Under the pieces are notes generated by a model. That model ran no database searches and was not told the origin of the DNA. It saw nothing but the letters and a program-made list of their open reading frames with translations. The position numbers and the translations under genes were made by a program. Shown in pieces: positions 51,262 through 61,142 of a stretch of DNA of 64,000 nucleotides. Source of the DNA: Nigrospora sphaerica (lineage: Eukaryota; Ascomycota; Sordariomycetes; Amphisphaeriales; Apiosporaceae); the NCBI GenBank assembly GCA_018287875.1, contig JAGVVL010000017.1, positions 1,860,001 to 1,924,000 on the forward strand, written 5' to 3'. Each line of letters starts with the position of its first letter. Position 1 is the first letter of the stretch.

Positions 51262-52930
51262 ATGTTCTCCCAGGCAAGTCATGACTCTCCTAGCGGCATG
51301 ATAGCCAGTAAGAGGGCCGAAGGCATTCTTCCACTGCCGCAACGAGCCTCGGGCCCGGCCCGTGCCTGTTGCGGCGCTCTCTGGGCTTCCCGTGTCAACA
51401 AGCGTCATTTACGTGAACTTAGACTTACTGTCGTTTAACAGAAGAAACCATATTCGGCCGTTACCGTAACGGTTGAGCGGCTCACCAGTGAGCAGTTCGA
51501 GGAAGATGATCTGAGCGGGATCCCGGATCTCGTTGAGGTCATCAAGCTTCAGGCTTCGGGTCCCGTGGAGGCTGCCCGTGCCCTTCGGAAGAAGCTGAAG
51601 TATGGTAACGCCCATCGCCAGCTCAGGGCCCTCACGTTGCTCGACGGTTTGATCCAGAATGCTGGTCCCCGGTTCCAGCGTGCCTTTGTCGATGAACCCC
51701 TGCTTGAACGACTCCGCGTCTGTGGCACTTCTGATCTGTCGGACGCGGAAGTCAAGAAGAAATGCTTGGTGCTTTTCAGGAGCTGGGCAACCGAGTACAA
51801 GAACACGCCGGGCTTAGAGCGCGTGGCTATGCTCTACAAGGTGCGACATGTGAATCTCGGTTTCCCCTCTACCATACTGACGGTAGCAGGAACTCCCCCG
51901 GAGAAAACAGGTCGTCACGCAGGAAAAGTCCAAGGTTCTGCGCGAGACCGAGCAGGACCCCTTCCGGGACTCGGAGGATGAACAGGAGAAAAAGGTCCAG
52001 CAATCTCCGCCGCCGCCGGCTTCTTCTTCTTCCCACCCCCCTGTATCCTACCCGCAACCCAGCCAAACGATCCAGTCCTTCAGCCATGTCAAGTCTCCGT
52101 CCAAGTCAGGCTCCTCCTTCTTCGGCTCCTCCAAGGACAAGAAGAAGGAAAAGGAAAAAGACAAAACCAAGAGGGCGACTCGCCCTTTCAATCTGGAGGC
52201 CGAGAAAGACGCGATGAAAGTGACGATTGCTGAGTCGTCTATTGCTGCCACGAACCTGAACAATGCATTGCAGAGCATTAACCGTGAGAAAGAGCGGATC
52301 TCGGAAAATGAAGTTGCAGTGCAGCATTTTGAAGCCTGCAAGAAGCTGAGACGGAAGATTCTTCGATACGTAAGTCACTTTGATCTCGCCGTAAAGCCGT
52401 ACGTGGTATACTGACTTGTATAGGTTCACAACGTGGAAGACGAACAGTGGCTCGGCGGGCTCCTCCATGCCAACGATGAGCTTGTCATGGCCCTCATGAC
52501 GTTCGAGCAGTTGGATCGCTCTATCGACGCAGACAGCGACTCGGAAGATGAATTGGCCGAGCAGGCCCATCTCTATAGAAGTGAGCTTCCACCCTCTTAC
52601 CCTCCATGTGGACATTGAGTACTCATGAAAGCAGTGGCCACGGAGAAAGGAAAACAGGCCATGTCGCCCACCAGCCCAAGCAGCCCCAGTAGCCCGGTTT
52701 CTGAGATGGCCAACCTGAACATTAAATCCAGCCCGCCCCCTCGGCCCATGCCTCCACCGCGCCCATCAGCTTTGTCGAAGCCGTCCGTGGCTGCACGACC
52801 TGCACCACCCTCCCCAGCGGCTGAGGATTCTGACGAAAGCGACAACGAGGCTGAAGACGAGAACGATCCGTTTGCTGACAGGAACGAGGTCCAGACACCT
52901 AAGGGGGAGAAGGAAGAACCGAAGTGGTAA
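51262..52930 (+). CDS. VHS and GAT domain protein, Lsb5-like (endocytosis)
   Basis: Five exons: 51262-51273, 51442-51840, 51890-52369, 52424-52580 and 52635-52930, about 447 residues. The 12-nt first exon (MFSQ) is joined to KKPYSAVTVTVERL; family members that I recall begin with the same MFSQKKPYSAVTV-type sequence. Its donor is GC (GCAAGT), giving a GC-AG intron of 168 nt. The VHS domain covers about residues 15-150 (IPDLVEVIKLQ, HRQLRALTLLDGLIQNAG, LLERLRVCGTSD). A Pro/Ser/Lys-rich linker follows, then a GAT-type helical region from VTIAESSIAATNLNNAL to DELVMALMTFEQLD. The acidic tail contains NDPFAD, an NPF-related motif. Yeast Lsb5 binds the Las17 actin regulator, ubiquitin and Arf and acts in endocytic or endosomal sorting. 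The last intron has two acceptors three bases apart. Confidence 0.88.
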
Positions 52931-53772
52931 TATCGTGCGGGACATCGGCTAGCCATTACGGGGGGACGGGGGGGCAGGTGTATGGTAGAGCTTCATGCCA
53001 TGCCAAGTCCTCGGGGATTGATTGTCCATGGTTATTCCATAGCATTCTTACCATGACTGTATCAGAGAGCCCCTTTTAGCAGTATTGGGGTGGAAGCTTC
53101 TTGGGTGATACAGATTCTATCTTTACATTTCTTCCTTGTCTTGGGTGGTGGCTGAAAGTTCTTCTCTCGGCGACACACCGGACCATTCTCAGGGGGGCCA
53201 AGTGTCCAAGAGTACCGACGCTATACATTCATTGTAGTTTGAATCTGCCGCCCTGGTGGAAGCATGTGATGTCTTCTCTACTTGACCACGAAAAGTAGAA
53301 CAACCTCCACCAAGCTACTGCGCCGCACAGCGCACACGAGGCCTCTCGTCTGTGCATGACTCCAGGTAGGTCTACAAGCATCCTCGAGTAGGGTACTGGC
53401 TAAGTGTAGCCGGTTCTAGAGAGAAAAGGCACCCAATGCCAGTCATCGTGTACCGAGGGACACAGTAACAACCGTATGGTATACGTGTAAGTAGAATTGA
53501 AGTGGTTCGAGATGTCCGACTCGCAGATTTTGTAGTTGTTGATGAGCGCCGTTAAGCAATTCAAACGCTAGCCTTGCGACCCAATGTCTTTTTATACGGT
53601 TATGAGGCTCCTCATGCACAACAAGGCGGTCCTCGCCACCATGTCTGCCATGGAAGAATTAGCGGGCGTCATCTGCCCTCGTCGTGGGGTAGGGGACGGC
53701 CCTCGCCGGGGCTCCGTGCTCCTCGTCTATGGATGTTTTTACATGCCTTCGCTTTTCCCCGCCCCTCGGTAC
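52931..53772. other. Spacer between convergent Lsb5-like and RIB3 genes
   Basis: Contains both 3' untranslated regions. No additional gene seen. Confidence 0.5.
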
Positions 53773-54578
53773 TCACGCGGCGGAGCCGTTGGGTTCGAAC
53801 TTGCCCTCGGTCTTCTCGATGTGGGCGACGAGGTCCTCAATGGTGACGACCTTGAGGCCCCACTGCCTGGCGAACTTGATGCAGCCGTCGGCACGCATCA
53901 TGCCGGGTTCGCGGCGGAGGGCGCGGCCGGGGACCTCGGCGCCGTCCTCGACGAGCTCGCAGATGACGGCGACCTCGGGCAGGCCGGCGAGGCGGCAAAA
54001 GTCGACGCCGGCCTCGGTGTGGCCGGGGCGGGCGCGGACGCCGCCGGGGCGGGCGCGCAGGGGGAAGACGTGGCCGGGGCGGCGGAAGCTCGCGGGGCCG
54101 GCGCGCGGGTCGGCGAGGGCGCGGCAGGTGAGGGCGCGGTCGTGGGCGCTGATGCCCGTCGTGACGGCGGCGTCGGCGCCGTCGACCGAGAGCGTGTAGG
54201 CCGTGCCCTTGGGGTCCTGGTTCTCGACCGCCATGGGCGGCAGGCCCAGCGCGTCGCACCGCGGCCCCGGCATCGGCGCGCAGATGAGTCCCGACGAGTA
54301 CCGCACCATGAAGGCCATCTGCTCCGCCGTCACCGCCTGCGCCGCGATGATGAGGTCGCCCTCGTTTTCGCGGTGCGGGTCGTCGAGCACCACTATGAAC
54401 TCGCCATTGCCTGCGGCCGGTCAGTGTAAGGGCGCGCGCGCCGGGGGAGAAGGAGCGCTGGGGAATGAAGAAGGGGTCGAGGGGACCGAGAGGGGCGGAA
54501 CGGGATGAGCGTACGGAAATCGGCTATGGCGTCGGGTATGGAGTCAAATTGACTTTTGTCGATAACCGTGGAAGGCAT
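53773..54578 (-). CDS. rib3: 3,4-dihydroxy-2-butanone 4-phosphate synthase (riboflavin biosynthesis)
   Basis: Two exons, 54578-54515 and 54410-53773, joined by a 104-nt intron (donor GTACGC, acceptor CGCAG), encode 233 residues. The junction restores AIADF-RNGEFIVVLDDP. The enzyme converts ribulose 5-phosphate to formate and 3,4-dihydroxy-2-butanone 4-phosphate, the four-carbon precursor of the xylene ring of riboflavin. The metal and substrate motif is DDPHRENEGDLI (Arg-Glu-Asn-Glu conserved). GISAHDR is a variant of the usual GISAADR, and GHTEAGVDFCRLAG carries the catalytic His-Thr-Glu. Length fits the monofunctional fungal enzyme, with no GTP cyclohydrolase II domain. I start at MPSTVID because the five codons before it follow a TTG, not an ATG. 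The coding DNA is extremely GC-rich, so its antisense strand is also open. Confidence 0.95.
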
Positions 54579-55414
54579 GTCGGCGGGGGGCAAGAAGGGT
54601 AGGTCTTCGCTATGTGACCCAAGACCAAAAAAAAAGTGGCAGGAATGCGCGTGTCGTTTGGAGGGGACAGGCCGGCGGGTGGTGGTTGAGGGGCAACTTT
54701 CAGATGCGAATTGCGACTGACGCGGATAAGTTCCAAGACTCGGGTGACGTCGACCAACCTCTTTAGGTATTTCGATCTCTCGCTCGCTCTCCTTCTCACG
54801 AAGAATATCTCGGGGTCAGCAACGGGAAGAGGCCAACGAAGAAGGATACGGTTTGTCGCCGACGTGCAATCTGACGGCCGGAAGCAATGAATAGGTGCGA
54901 AACGGCCGAATAGTCCGAATGACTTGGTGCCCGCCGCTTGTGGAAAGATATCTCGGCTCGTTGGTCAATTCGGTTGCAGGCCCAGCACCAGCTAGTCAAG
55001 GTTGCGCCAGGGCTTTTTCTGGACAGCTGCAATGTGAGCGCGGGGGGAGGGAACTCCCGCCTGTAAACGCAGCCGAGGACCCCTACAACTACTACTGACC
55101 GTTCTTCGGGCTGACACACGGCTTTCGCAGCGCTGACAAAGCCTACATGCTTTACCAGGGCGTCATTGAAAAGCCGCCGAGGCGGATCTGTTAGGGCGGG
55201 GCTAGGGTGGAATCCAATGCCCGGAGGGGCGGAGGATGGAGGACGGGACATGTGGGAATCCAGGCTATCGGGTGACTTTCTTGCGGCCCTGGATCCCAAC
55301 CCTCCATTTGGCGGTTTGACGATTCGCCGAGCTGACAAACCGGCCACCACACCCGCGCGGCTCGCCTGACCGATCCGACCTCGAGGACACGACACGTCCT
55401 CCTCGTTCCCCGCC
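54579..55414. promoter_or_regulatory. Divergent promoter, RIB3 / COQ3
   Basis: 836 bp lie between two divergent starts for genes of cofactor metabolism. No ORF of note other than short unrecognised frames. No clear TATA box. Confidence 0.45.
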
Positions 55415-56347
55415 ATGGCGCCGCGTCCCCCGACCGCCCACCTGCTCCGGCGGCTTCGTGCTGCAGCTCCTGCTGCCTGGCGTGCTCCTCACACCTGCGG
55501 CAGCGCGGCCCCGTCTCTGGGCCTCGGGCGACAGCGCGTGCGGTCTTTCACATCCACAAACCCCTCGCTGTACGGCCCTCAGCCGGCCGACCCCGGCTTC
55601 AGTTCCGTCTCGCCCGACGAAGTCTCGCACTTCAATGCCCTCGCCTCTTCGTGGTGGGATCCCCAGGGCCCCTCGCGCATCCTCCACCTTATGAACCCGC
55701 TGCGCCACGACTTCATCCGCGTCTGCCACGCCTCGGTGCTCGATGCCCCGCCGACGAGCGGTCTCACATACCTGGACATTGGCTGCGGAGGGGGCATTTT
55801 TGCCGAGTCGGCGGCCCGGCTGGCCAGCACCGCGTCGGTGACGGCCATCGACCCGAGCCCCGAAGTGCTGTCGGTCGCCCGCGCGCACGCCCGGCGCGAC
55901 CCGGCGCTGCGGGGCAAGCTCACGTACCTCAACACGCCCATCGAGCGGCTGCCGGTGCCGACGCCGGCGGCCAAGTACGACGTCGTCTCCATCTTCGAGG
56001 TGCTGGAGCACGTGGCGGACCCGGCGCCCTTCCTGGACCGCGCTGCGCCCTTCGTCAAGCCCGGCGGCTGGCTCGTCATGAGCACCATCGCGCGCACCTG
56101 GATGAGCTGGTTCGTGACCAACTTCATGGCCGAGGACGTGCTGCGCATCGTGCCCCGCGGCACCCACGACTGGCGCAAGTACGTCAACGAGGACGAGCTG
56201 CGCGCCCACTTCACGCGCGGCCGGACCGGCTGGGCCGAGCCCCGCTGCATGGGCGTCGTCTACGTGCCCGGCGTTGGCTGGCGCGAGGTCCAGGGCGGCG
56301 AGAAGGTCGGCAACTACTTCTTCGCCGTGCGGAGGGTCGAGGAGTAG
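55415..56347 (+). CDS. coq3: Ubiquinone biosynthesis O-methyltransferase, mitochondrial
   Basis: One exon, 310 residues, the usual length for Coq3. The N-terminus (MAPRPPTAHLLRRLRAAAPA and onward) is rich in Arg and Ala, a clear mitochondrial presequence. The family block DEVSHFNALASSWWDP is followed by NPLRHDFI. S-adenosylmethionine motif I is YLDIGCGGGIFAE (about residue 118), post-I is VTAIDPSPE, motif II is DVVSIFEVLEHV and motif III is VKPGGWLVMSTI. Coq3 carries out both O-methylations of the ubiquinone head group on the matrix side of the inner membrane, in the CoQ synthome. The sequence is intact and strongly GC-biased; a 282-codon frame in another phase over the same DNA is a shadow. 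Confidence 0.96.
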   Translation: MAPRPPTAHLLRRLRAAAPAAWRAPHTCGSAAPSLGLGRQRVRSFTSTNPSLYGPQPADPGFSSVSPDEVSHFNALASSWWDPQGPSRILHLMNPLRHDFIRVCHASVLDAPPTSGLTYLDIGCGGGIFAESAARLASTASVTAIDPSPEVLSVARAHARRDPALRGKLTYLNTPIERLPVPTPAAKYDVVSIFEVLEHVADPAPFLDRAAPFVKPGGWLVMSTIARTWMSWFVTNFMAEDVLRIVPRGTHDWRKYVNEDELRAHFTRGRTGWAEPRCMGVVYVPGVGWREVQGGEKVGNYFFAVRRVEE

Positions 56348-57133
56348 CAGAGCGCGGGATCCACCCCAACTGTATTATATGTACATTACACCTACCTCCA
56401 TGTGCGCGTCTTGTGCAGCCTGCCCCCTGCCTGGACGTGGGCGGCCGCCGCGACATGGACGTACACGATGATGATATAGGACCGGGCGACGCTGCATGAT
56501 ACCCCTGTGCCTAGAATAGAAAGCGGGCCCACCAGCCCCCGGCCTGTCGTGTGTGTTGTGGCGTGGGGTCGCACGCAACCAATACGCCATGTGCACAAAG
56601 ACTGCTGGCTGGTGGTTTATTCCCATCGAGTCGCCCCTACAAGAACCCGTCGCACACGTTGGATGACATTGGCCATAAGGAAAACAAGAACGACACTTGG
56701 AACTCGAGCGAGAAGGATGTAGGACCGCGCCCGGCCACGCGGTAGACTCTTATAGAAGTGATGGGAGTACACACGTCACGAGACACGCTGGCCACCACGC
56801 TCATCTTTTAACAAGCAGAACCCTAGAAAGAAAGAGTCGTTCACAGGCACCGTGGCGACAGCCGCCTACCAGGTTATGTACACAGTATTTCAAGGCGGCG
56901 AACGAAAAGGGCTGGCGGATTAGATATCGTTATGAAAGAGACGGACGCCCTGTCTTCGTCGCGTTATCACCACTTTCACTTACTGCTCACCGACCGGGTT
57001 GGAGGCATTACGGAGTGATGATAGCATCTTAAGGGTTCTATACGTATACGTGCTCTGTATCTCGGGAAGGAAATGGAGATCGCGCGCTGCAAAAGAGAAC
57101 CGAAAGTGCATCCCGCAGCGCATCCTGTCGTCG
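56348..57133. other. Spacer between convergent COQ3 and GNAT genes
   Basis: About 790 bp containing two 3' flanks. No further gene seen. Confidence 0.5.
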
Positions 57134-57832
57134 TCACGCACTACCCTTAGCCTTCCTCCTCATCATGGCCGAGGGAAGCTCGCCTTTCAGGTACGTATAG
57201 TCCTCCCAACCGTACTTGGTGTACAAAAAGCGGCCCGCGGCCGAAGCCTCAACCCAGGCCGGCAGGAAGAGCTGGTCGGCGAGATCGCACCCCCACTGCA
57301 TCATCATGCCCCCGGCCCCGCGTTTCTGGAAATCCGGGTGTGTAAAGCAGATGTGCAAGTCTGTCCCGGCCCGAGCACCGGACCACGAGTCAGTCTTGGA
57401 CCTGAGCAAAAAGCTGGTTCGGGATGCTCTTTCGGACGGGCGCTACTCACGCACGAAACCGGCCGGGTTGGCCTCCCGCCGCACCGCGTTCATCTCGCCC
57501 AGCACTGCCTTGGCCCTCGCCCGCGCCTCTTCATCCAGCCATTCGGGCGGCTCGTCGTCCAGCTCCGCCGGGGCGCTCTTGAGGAAAAGACGCCAGTTGC
57601 TGGCGGCCACGATGCGACCCGACTCGTTGTGGACGACCTTGATCCAGACGTCGTGGTTGTCCTCGCGGAATATCTTTTCATGCTTCCTGAGCAGGCGCGG
57701 GAGGTCCTCCTCCGTGCGGCAGCCCATAAACTTCTCGCGGATGAAGGACGGGAAGCACTCGAACTGGAGCCGGACGAGGTCGGGCAGGTCTTTGACCGTC
57801 ACGTTGGAAAGGGTGAAGTCCTGCGGTGCCAT
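57134..57832 (-). CDS. GNAT-family N-acetyltransferase
   Basis: Two exons, 57832-57451 and 57360-57134, give 202 residues. The 90-nt intron has donor GTGAGT and acceptor GACAG; the join reads NPAGFV-HLHICFTHPDFQKRGAGG. This restores the acetyl-CoA-binding motif A of the GNAT fold (hydrophobic beta4, then QKRGAGG followed by helix 3). Earlier blocks fit the fold too: VKDLPDLVRLQFECF (beta1-helix1) and WIKVVHNESGRIVAASNWRLF (beta2-beta3). The end, YTKYGWEDY, matches the usual fungal GFxxxD-type end. The family is common in filamentous fungi and substrates cannot be inferred; there is no signal peptide, so it is probably cytosolic. Confidence 0.88.
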
Positions 57833-58459
57833 GATATCTGTTGCGGTATAGCGAGCAACTCTACGAGTTCGGGAATAACGCGGTCAGACCTTGGCTCCTT
57901 GACTACCTCTTATAAATATGTGCATACACGGACGGCTTTCCCGAAAGGGTATGCTCCACCGCGGGGTTCTAGATGTCGCATTCGTAGCGTGGTGTTGCAT
58001 ACAGATGCTACATGCATACTAAGCGCTTATAGCCAGGGCTCGGTCATAGTCCCGCTGACCCATCGGCGAACCGGCAAGACGCCCGAATGGCCTTGGCTGT
58101 ACGTAGGAAGCAGTAGGCCGAAAGCTGTTGGGAACATACGAGAATGGATGCCCATTGCCTAAGAAAAGCAATGGCTCGTATTCGATCCATAGCAGCAGTT
58201 GACGAAAGACGACGGCATACCATTAAAGCCAAGCAAGCACGTAGCCTCTGAGCATTCAAATAAACATGGGAATTCCACCATTGGCAGCAGCATAACTCCT
58301 AGGCCAGTAACACTTTCGTCAAACCACCAGCGGTGGCGAGAAACTCGAGCGTTTAGGGGCATACGTGTCACGATTGAGGGATTGCAATTCCAACTCGAGC
58401 CAAGACTGGACCCGAGAAGCAGAATGGAGATAAATAACTTCACTTGTCAGCTAAGAAAA
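57833..58459. other. Intergenic stretch, AT-richer
   Basis: No gene seen. It marks the change from the GC-rich gene cluster to a more AT-rich, disordered region. Confidence 0.5.
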
Positions 58460-58493
58460 GGGACTTTGCCCGGGGATTGAACCCAGGGCCTTA
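58460..58493 (-). pseudogene. tRNA 3'-half relic (copy A)
   Basis: Read on the minus strand, this holds a T-arm (CTGGGTTCAATCCCCGGG, one base longer than the intact gene) and a mutated acceptor strand, followed by TTTT. It aligns with the 3' half of the intact tRNA-Pro at 59186-59282. No matching 5' half is visible. Confidence 0.6.
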
Positions 58494-58549
58494 AAAAGCG
58501 GCACATGGTCTATATCTATTTAGAAAGAATATGCGCGGGGGAAAAAAAA

Positions 58550-58587
58550 GGCTCAGTTGGTGTTCAAAGCTGAGACCTCATACATTT
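58550..58587 (-). pseudogene. tRNA 3'-half relic (copy B)
   Basis: The minus strand reads GTATGAGGTCTCAGCTTTGA and on to CTGAGCC, then eight T. It aligns without gaps over 34 bases to the 3' end of the intact tRNA-Pro, with nine differences, five of them C-to-T or G-to-A. The T-stem is broken, so it is not functional, but the acceptor end and polymerase III terminator remain. Confidence 0.65.
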
Positions 58588-58853
58588 ATTTGTATACTTG
58601 TGTCGAAGAAGCTACGTACCCAGAGCGTTTCTTGCGTGTATTGCCCTGGTTTATGATTACCGCTCAGTATAGTCATATGAGAATATCGACACTTGAACAA
58701 CTGATATACGAATCCAATTTACTAATTGCCGCTCTCTACTTATCATGTTTACATGCATGCTGCGAGGCATAGAAAGTTCATTGGCCTAGCTAGTGTGGCG
58801 TGGGATGTTCGAACGGATCAAAAAAGAAAACAGAAAATCGAAATTTCAAAATA

Positions 58854-58908
58854 GGGGCTTCGCCGGGGTTCGAACCCGGGACCTCATACAACTTTAGACT
58901 CGAAAAGA
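58854..58908 (-). pseudogene. tRNA-Pro 3'-half plus intron relic (copy C)
   Basis: On the minus strand the end of the intron (CTAAAGTT), the anticodon-stem 3' strand GTATG, the variable loop, a perfect T-arm and the acceptor strand are kept. It differs from the intact gene at only a few positions, including one in the acceptor strand (CGAAGCC for CGGAGCC). The sequence diverges where the anticodon and D-arm should be, so the 5' half is missing. Confidence 0.7.
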
Positions 58909-59185
58909 AATTCCGAAGTTAACGGTGCGCAGTTAGACAAATCGGCAATTGGTTGCAGGTTAACTAAGGATAGCAACGTGAAGAAGAAGGAAAACGCATG
59001 ATGGTTCAGGCATCAATGTATTCAAGTACTTTAAGACGCAGAGGCCGGCCCAACGTCCACCGCCTGCCCCATCCGTTCACAGCTGCCGGCGCTGTAATAC
59101 CGAGGCTCAAAAAAGATCAACATGGTGTAACGTGGGATGTAAATCGAATTAGAAAGAGAGGGAGGCATAATGGGATTTAAAAAAA

Positions 59186-59282
59186 GGGCTCCGCCGGGAT
59201 TCGAACCCGGGACCTCATACAACTTTAGTTCGAAAATGATATAACCCAAAGCATGAATTCTAAACCACTGAACTACGGAGCC
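59186..59282 (-). tRNA. tRNA-Pro(UGG) with 23-nt intron
   Basis: The 97-nt minus-strand gene folds fully. The acceptor stem is seven perfect pairs (GGCTCCG/CGGAGCC). D-stem GTTC/GAAT. Anticodon stem CATGC/GTATG has one G-T wobble. T-arm CCGGG-TTCGAAT-CCCGG. The anticodon loop reads TT-TGG-G, then a 23-nt intron follows position 37 and T closes the loop. The intron carries CTAAAG, which can pair with CTTTGG at the anticodon, the helix expected of a canonical tRNA intron. A run of seven T directly follows the 3' end. The anticodon assignment depends on placing the intron at the canonical site. Confidence 0.82.
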
Positions 59283-60420
59283 ATAACTTTGTTAACAGAA
59301 AAAGGTCTTATTTAAAACTACTATCATTACAAAGATTTCTCCACTGAAGCTTGCAGAAGCTTGTGGCCTTTTCTGATACCGACCCCTCTCTCCCTGGGCC
59401 TGCTTGTTCCTCGATACCGTCGATACCGACCGCTTCATCGTGACCGAAGGCATCCTAGTTAAAGAAGCCATATTCGCTTTATGTAAGTATGAGATTCCGA
59501 GCTATCGCAACTGCGAAGTGGCCAACTCCGGCCAATGCCGTATTCTGGAAGGGTTGTTGAGACATTCACATTAGAACGCCCTGGAAGAGGCAGTTGCATA
59601 GTAAACCTACTTCATCTCTTAGGCAGGTGGCGCAATGCAAGGACTGGTCCCGGGAATCGTTACATGTAGCAGACCTAGAGGCCTAAAGCATACAGCTAAT
59701 GATATAGGAGCTCCGGCATAGCCAGGCCGGCTGGTTCTAACGGGATATAAGAGAGAGTTTCCTAAAGAAGGAGATGACAGGTTTAAGCGCTCTAGCTTAC
59801 ATGGCGGCAACAGCGTGCGCTACTCTCAGGGGCTTGGGTTGCGGTTAAATAACCACCTAGTCAAATGTCTCGTCATCATCAATATCTGTCTTCTGGTCCA
59901 GTCGGCTCAACGCTCCACAGTCAGGCCCCTAAAGTGTTCATGCGGGAACAGGTCCGTTAGGTTCATAGCAGATATACTCCAGAGCTTAGAAACTATGCGT
60001 ACCTCGACCTGCCGATCTGTACAGTTATGAGTGTATCGCCGAGTGAAGTTGAACACTCCATTCACTTCGGGTTCCCTAGTCTGTTCAAGATTTTTGGTTC
60101 GGGGGGCAACCTGCAACGCTCGATCATTTGCCCACCCCCATATCCCTCAGAGCAACCCCTCCGCCTTCTGAACCCTACCATAATCAGGGACCGTTCATCC
60201 TGTCTCCTGCCTCCGCTCAGGGTCCGTTCTGGTACAGTCGATAAGGAGCCCACGCGAGCCCTCAAATTACCTCTTGAAGAGGGAGTGTTCGTACAGATGC
60301 ATGTCACAAAGCAGACTGATAAGGACTTAAAGCAAATGCAATTCATTGGCAGCTGCACCTGGGCTGCTCCGAAGTGACCTCGTAAACACCATGACCTGTT
60401 GTTTTTGAACAGGGAAAAAA
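59283..60420. other. Intergenic stretch without a visible gene
   Basis: No ORF with a known domain and no folded RNA seen. Longest frames (about 116 codons at 60027-60377) are unrecognised. Confidence 0.45.
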
Positions 60421-61059
60421 CTAGCAACCCTCGGCGGCCCAATCGATGACGACGTCGTCGCCGTCGCTGTCGCCATCGCCGCCACCGCCGCCGCCGTCGC
60501 CGGCCACCGAATTGATGGCGAGGTCCGCCATCTCTGGCATCTCGGTCTCGTCGCCGCCACCGCCGCCGCCCTCGCTGCCGCCACCGCCGCCGCCCTCGCC
60601 GCCGCCGCCCTCGCCGCCGCCGGGAGCCGACTCCTCCTGCTGCTGGCGCAGCCACGCCAGCGTCGGCTGCTGCTGGTGCAGAAGCTGCAGCAGCACCTGC
60701 TGCATCTGTCGCTGCTGCTGTTGCTGCTGGCCGTGGCCTCGGCCTCGGCGCCCACGGCCCGGGCCGGCCCGGCGGTGGGACACTGTGCCACCAATGGTGA
60801 CACTCTCGAAGTGGCCACCATTTATAGTGACTGACAGCCCGTTAGGATATAAGACTTTCACTCATCCTAAAGGTCCTACTTACCCCCACCGCCGGCGCCG
60901 GCGCCGGGACCGTTACCCTTGGCCGGGCCGCGGCCCTTCCCCTTGCGGGGGCAGTTACGGGCGATGTGGCCAACCTTGCCGCAGTTGTAGCACTTGCGGC
61001 CGCCGCCGCCGCCGCCGCCGCCGGTGGCCACGACGGTGCTCACTGCATCTATGATCAGC
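60421..61059 (-). CDS. Glycine-rich CCHC zinc-knuckle protein, 5' end unresolved
   Basis: Two exons are clear on the minus strand: 61059-60884 and 60830-60421, split by a 53-nt intron (donor GTAAGT, branch CCTAAC, acceptor GTCAG) that keeps the frame. The first encodes [12 protein letters not shown], eight glycines and one zinc knuckle, [16 protein letters not shown] (C-x2-C-x4-H-x4-C). The second has an RG-rich segment ([14 protein letters not shown]), a Gln-rich helix and a long Gly/Glu/Asp tail ending [12 protein letters not shown]. Such proteins bind single-stranded nucleic acid. No ATG lies in the first of these exons. Upstream, a perfect donor/acceptor pair bounds a 58-nt candidate intron (61060-61117), but the exon before it has no consistent start. 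It could be an RNA-binding cellular gene or the remnant of a transposon gag. Confidence 0.55.
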
Positions 61060-61120
61060 CTGTAGTCTTATAACTCGGCACCACCACTTATGAGTATAAC
61101 AGAAGAACTATACTTACTGA

Positions 61121-61142
61121 TGTGCGTGTGCGTGTGCGTGTG
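61121..61142. repeat. GT/GC microsatellite
   Basis: Four GTGTGC-like units next to the candidate upstream exon of the zinc-knuckle gene; if coding on the minus strand they would give His-Ala or Thr-His repeats. Confidence 0.7.

Noticed and set aside
53584..54429. 281-codon plus-strand frame
   Set aside because: Antisense of RIB3; low-complexity Gly/Ala/Asp shadow.
55651..56499. 282-codon frame
   Set aside because: Different phase of the COQ3 coding sequence; Arg/Ala/Gly-rich shadow.
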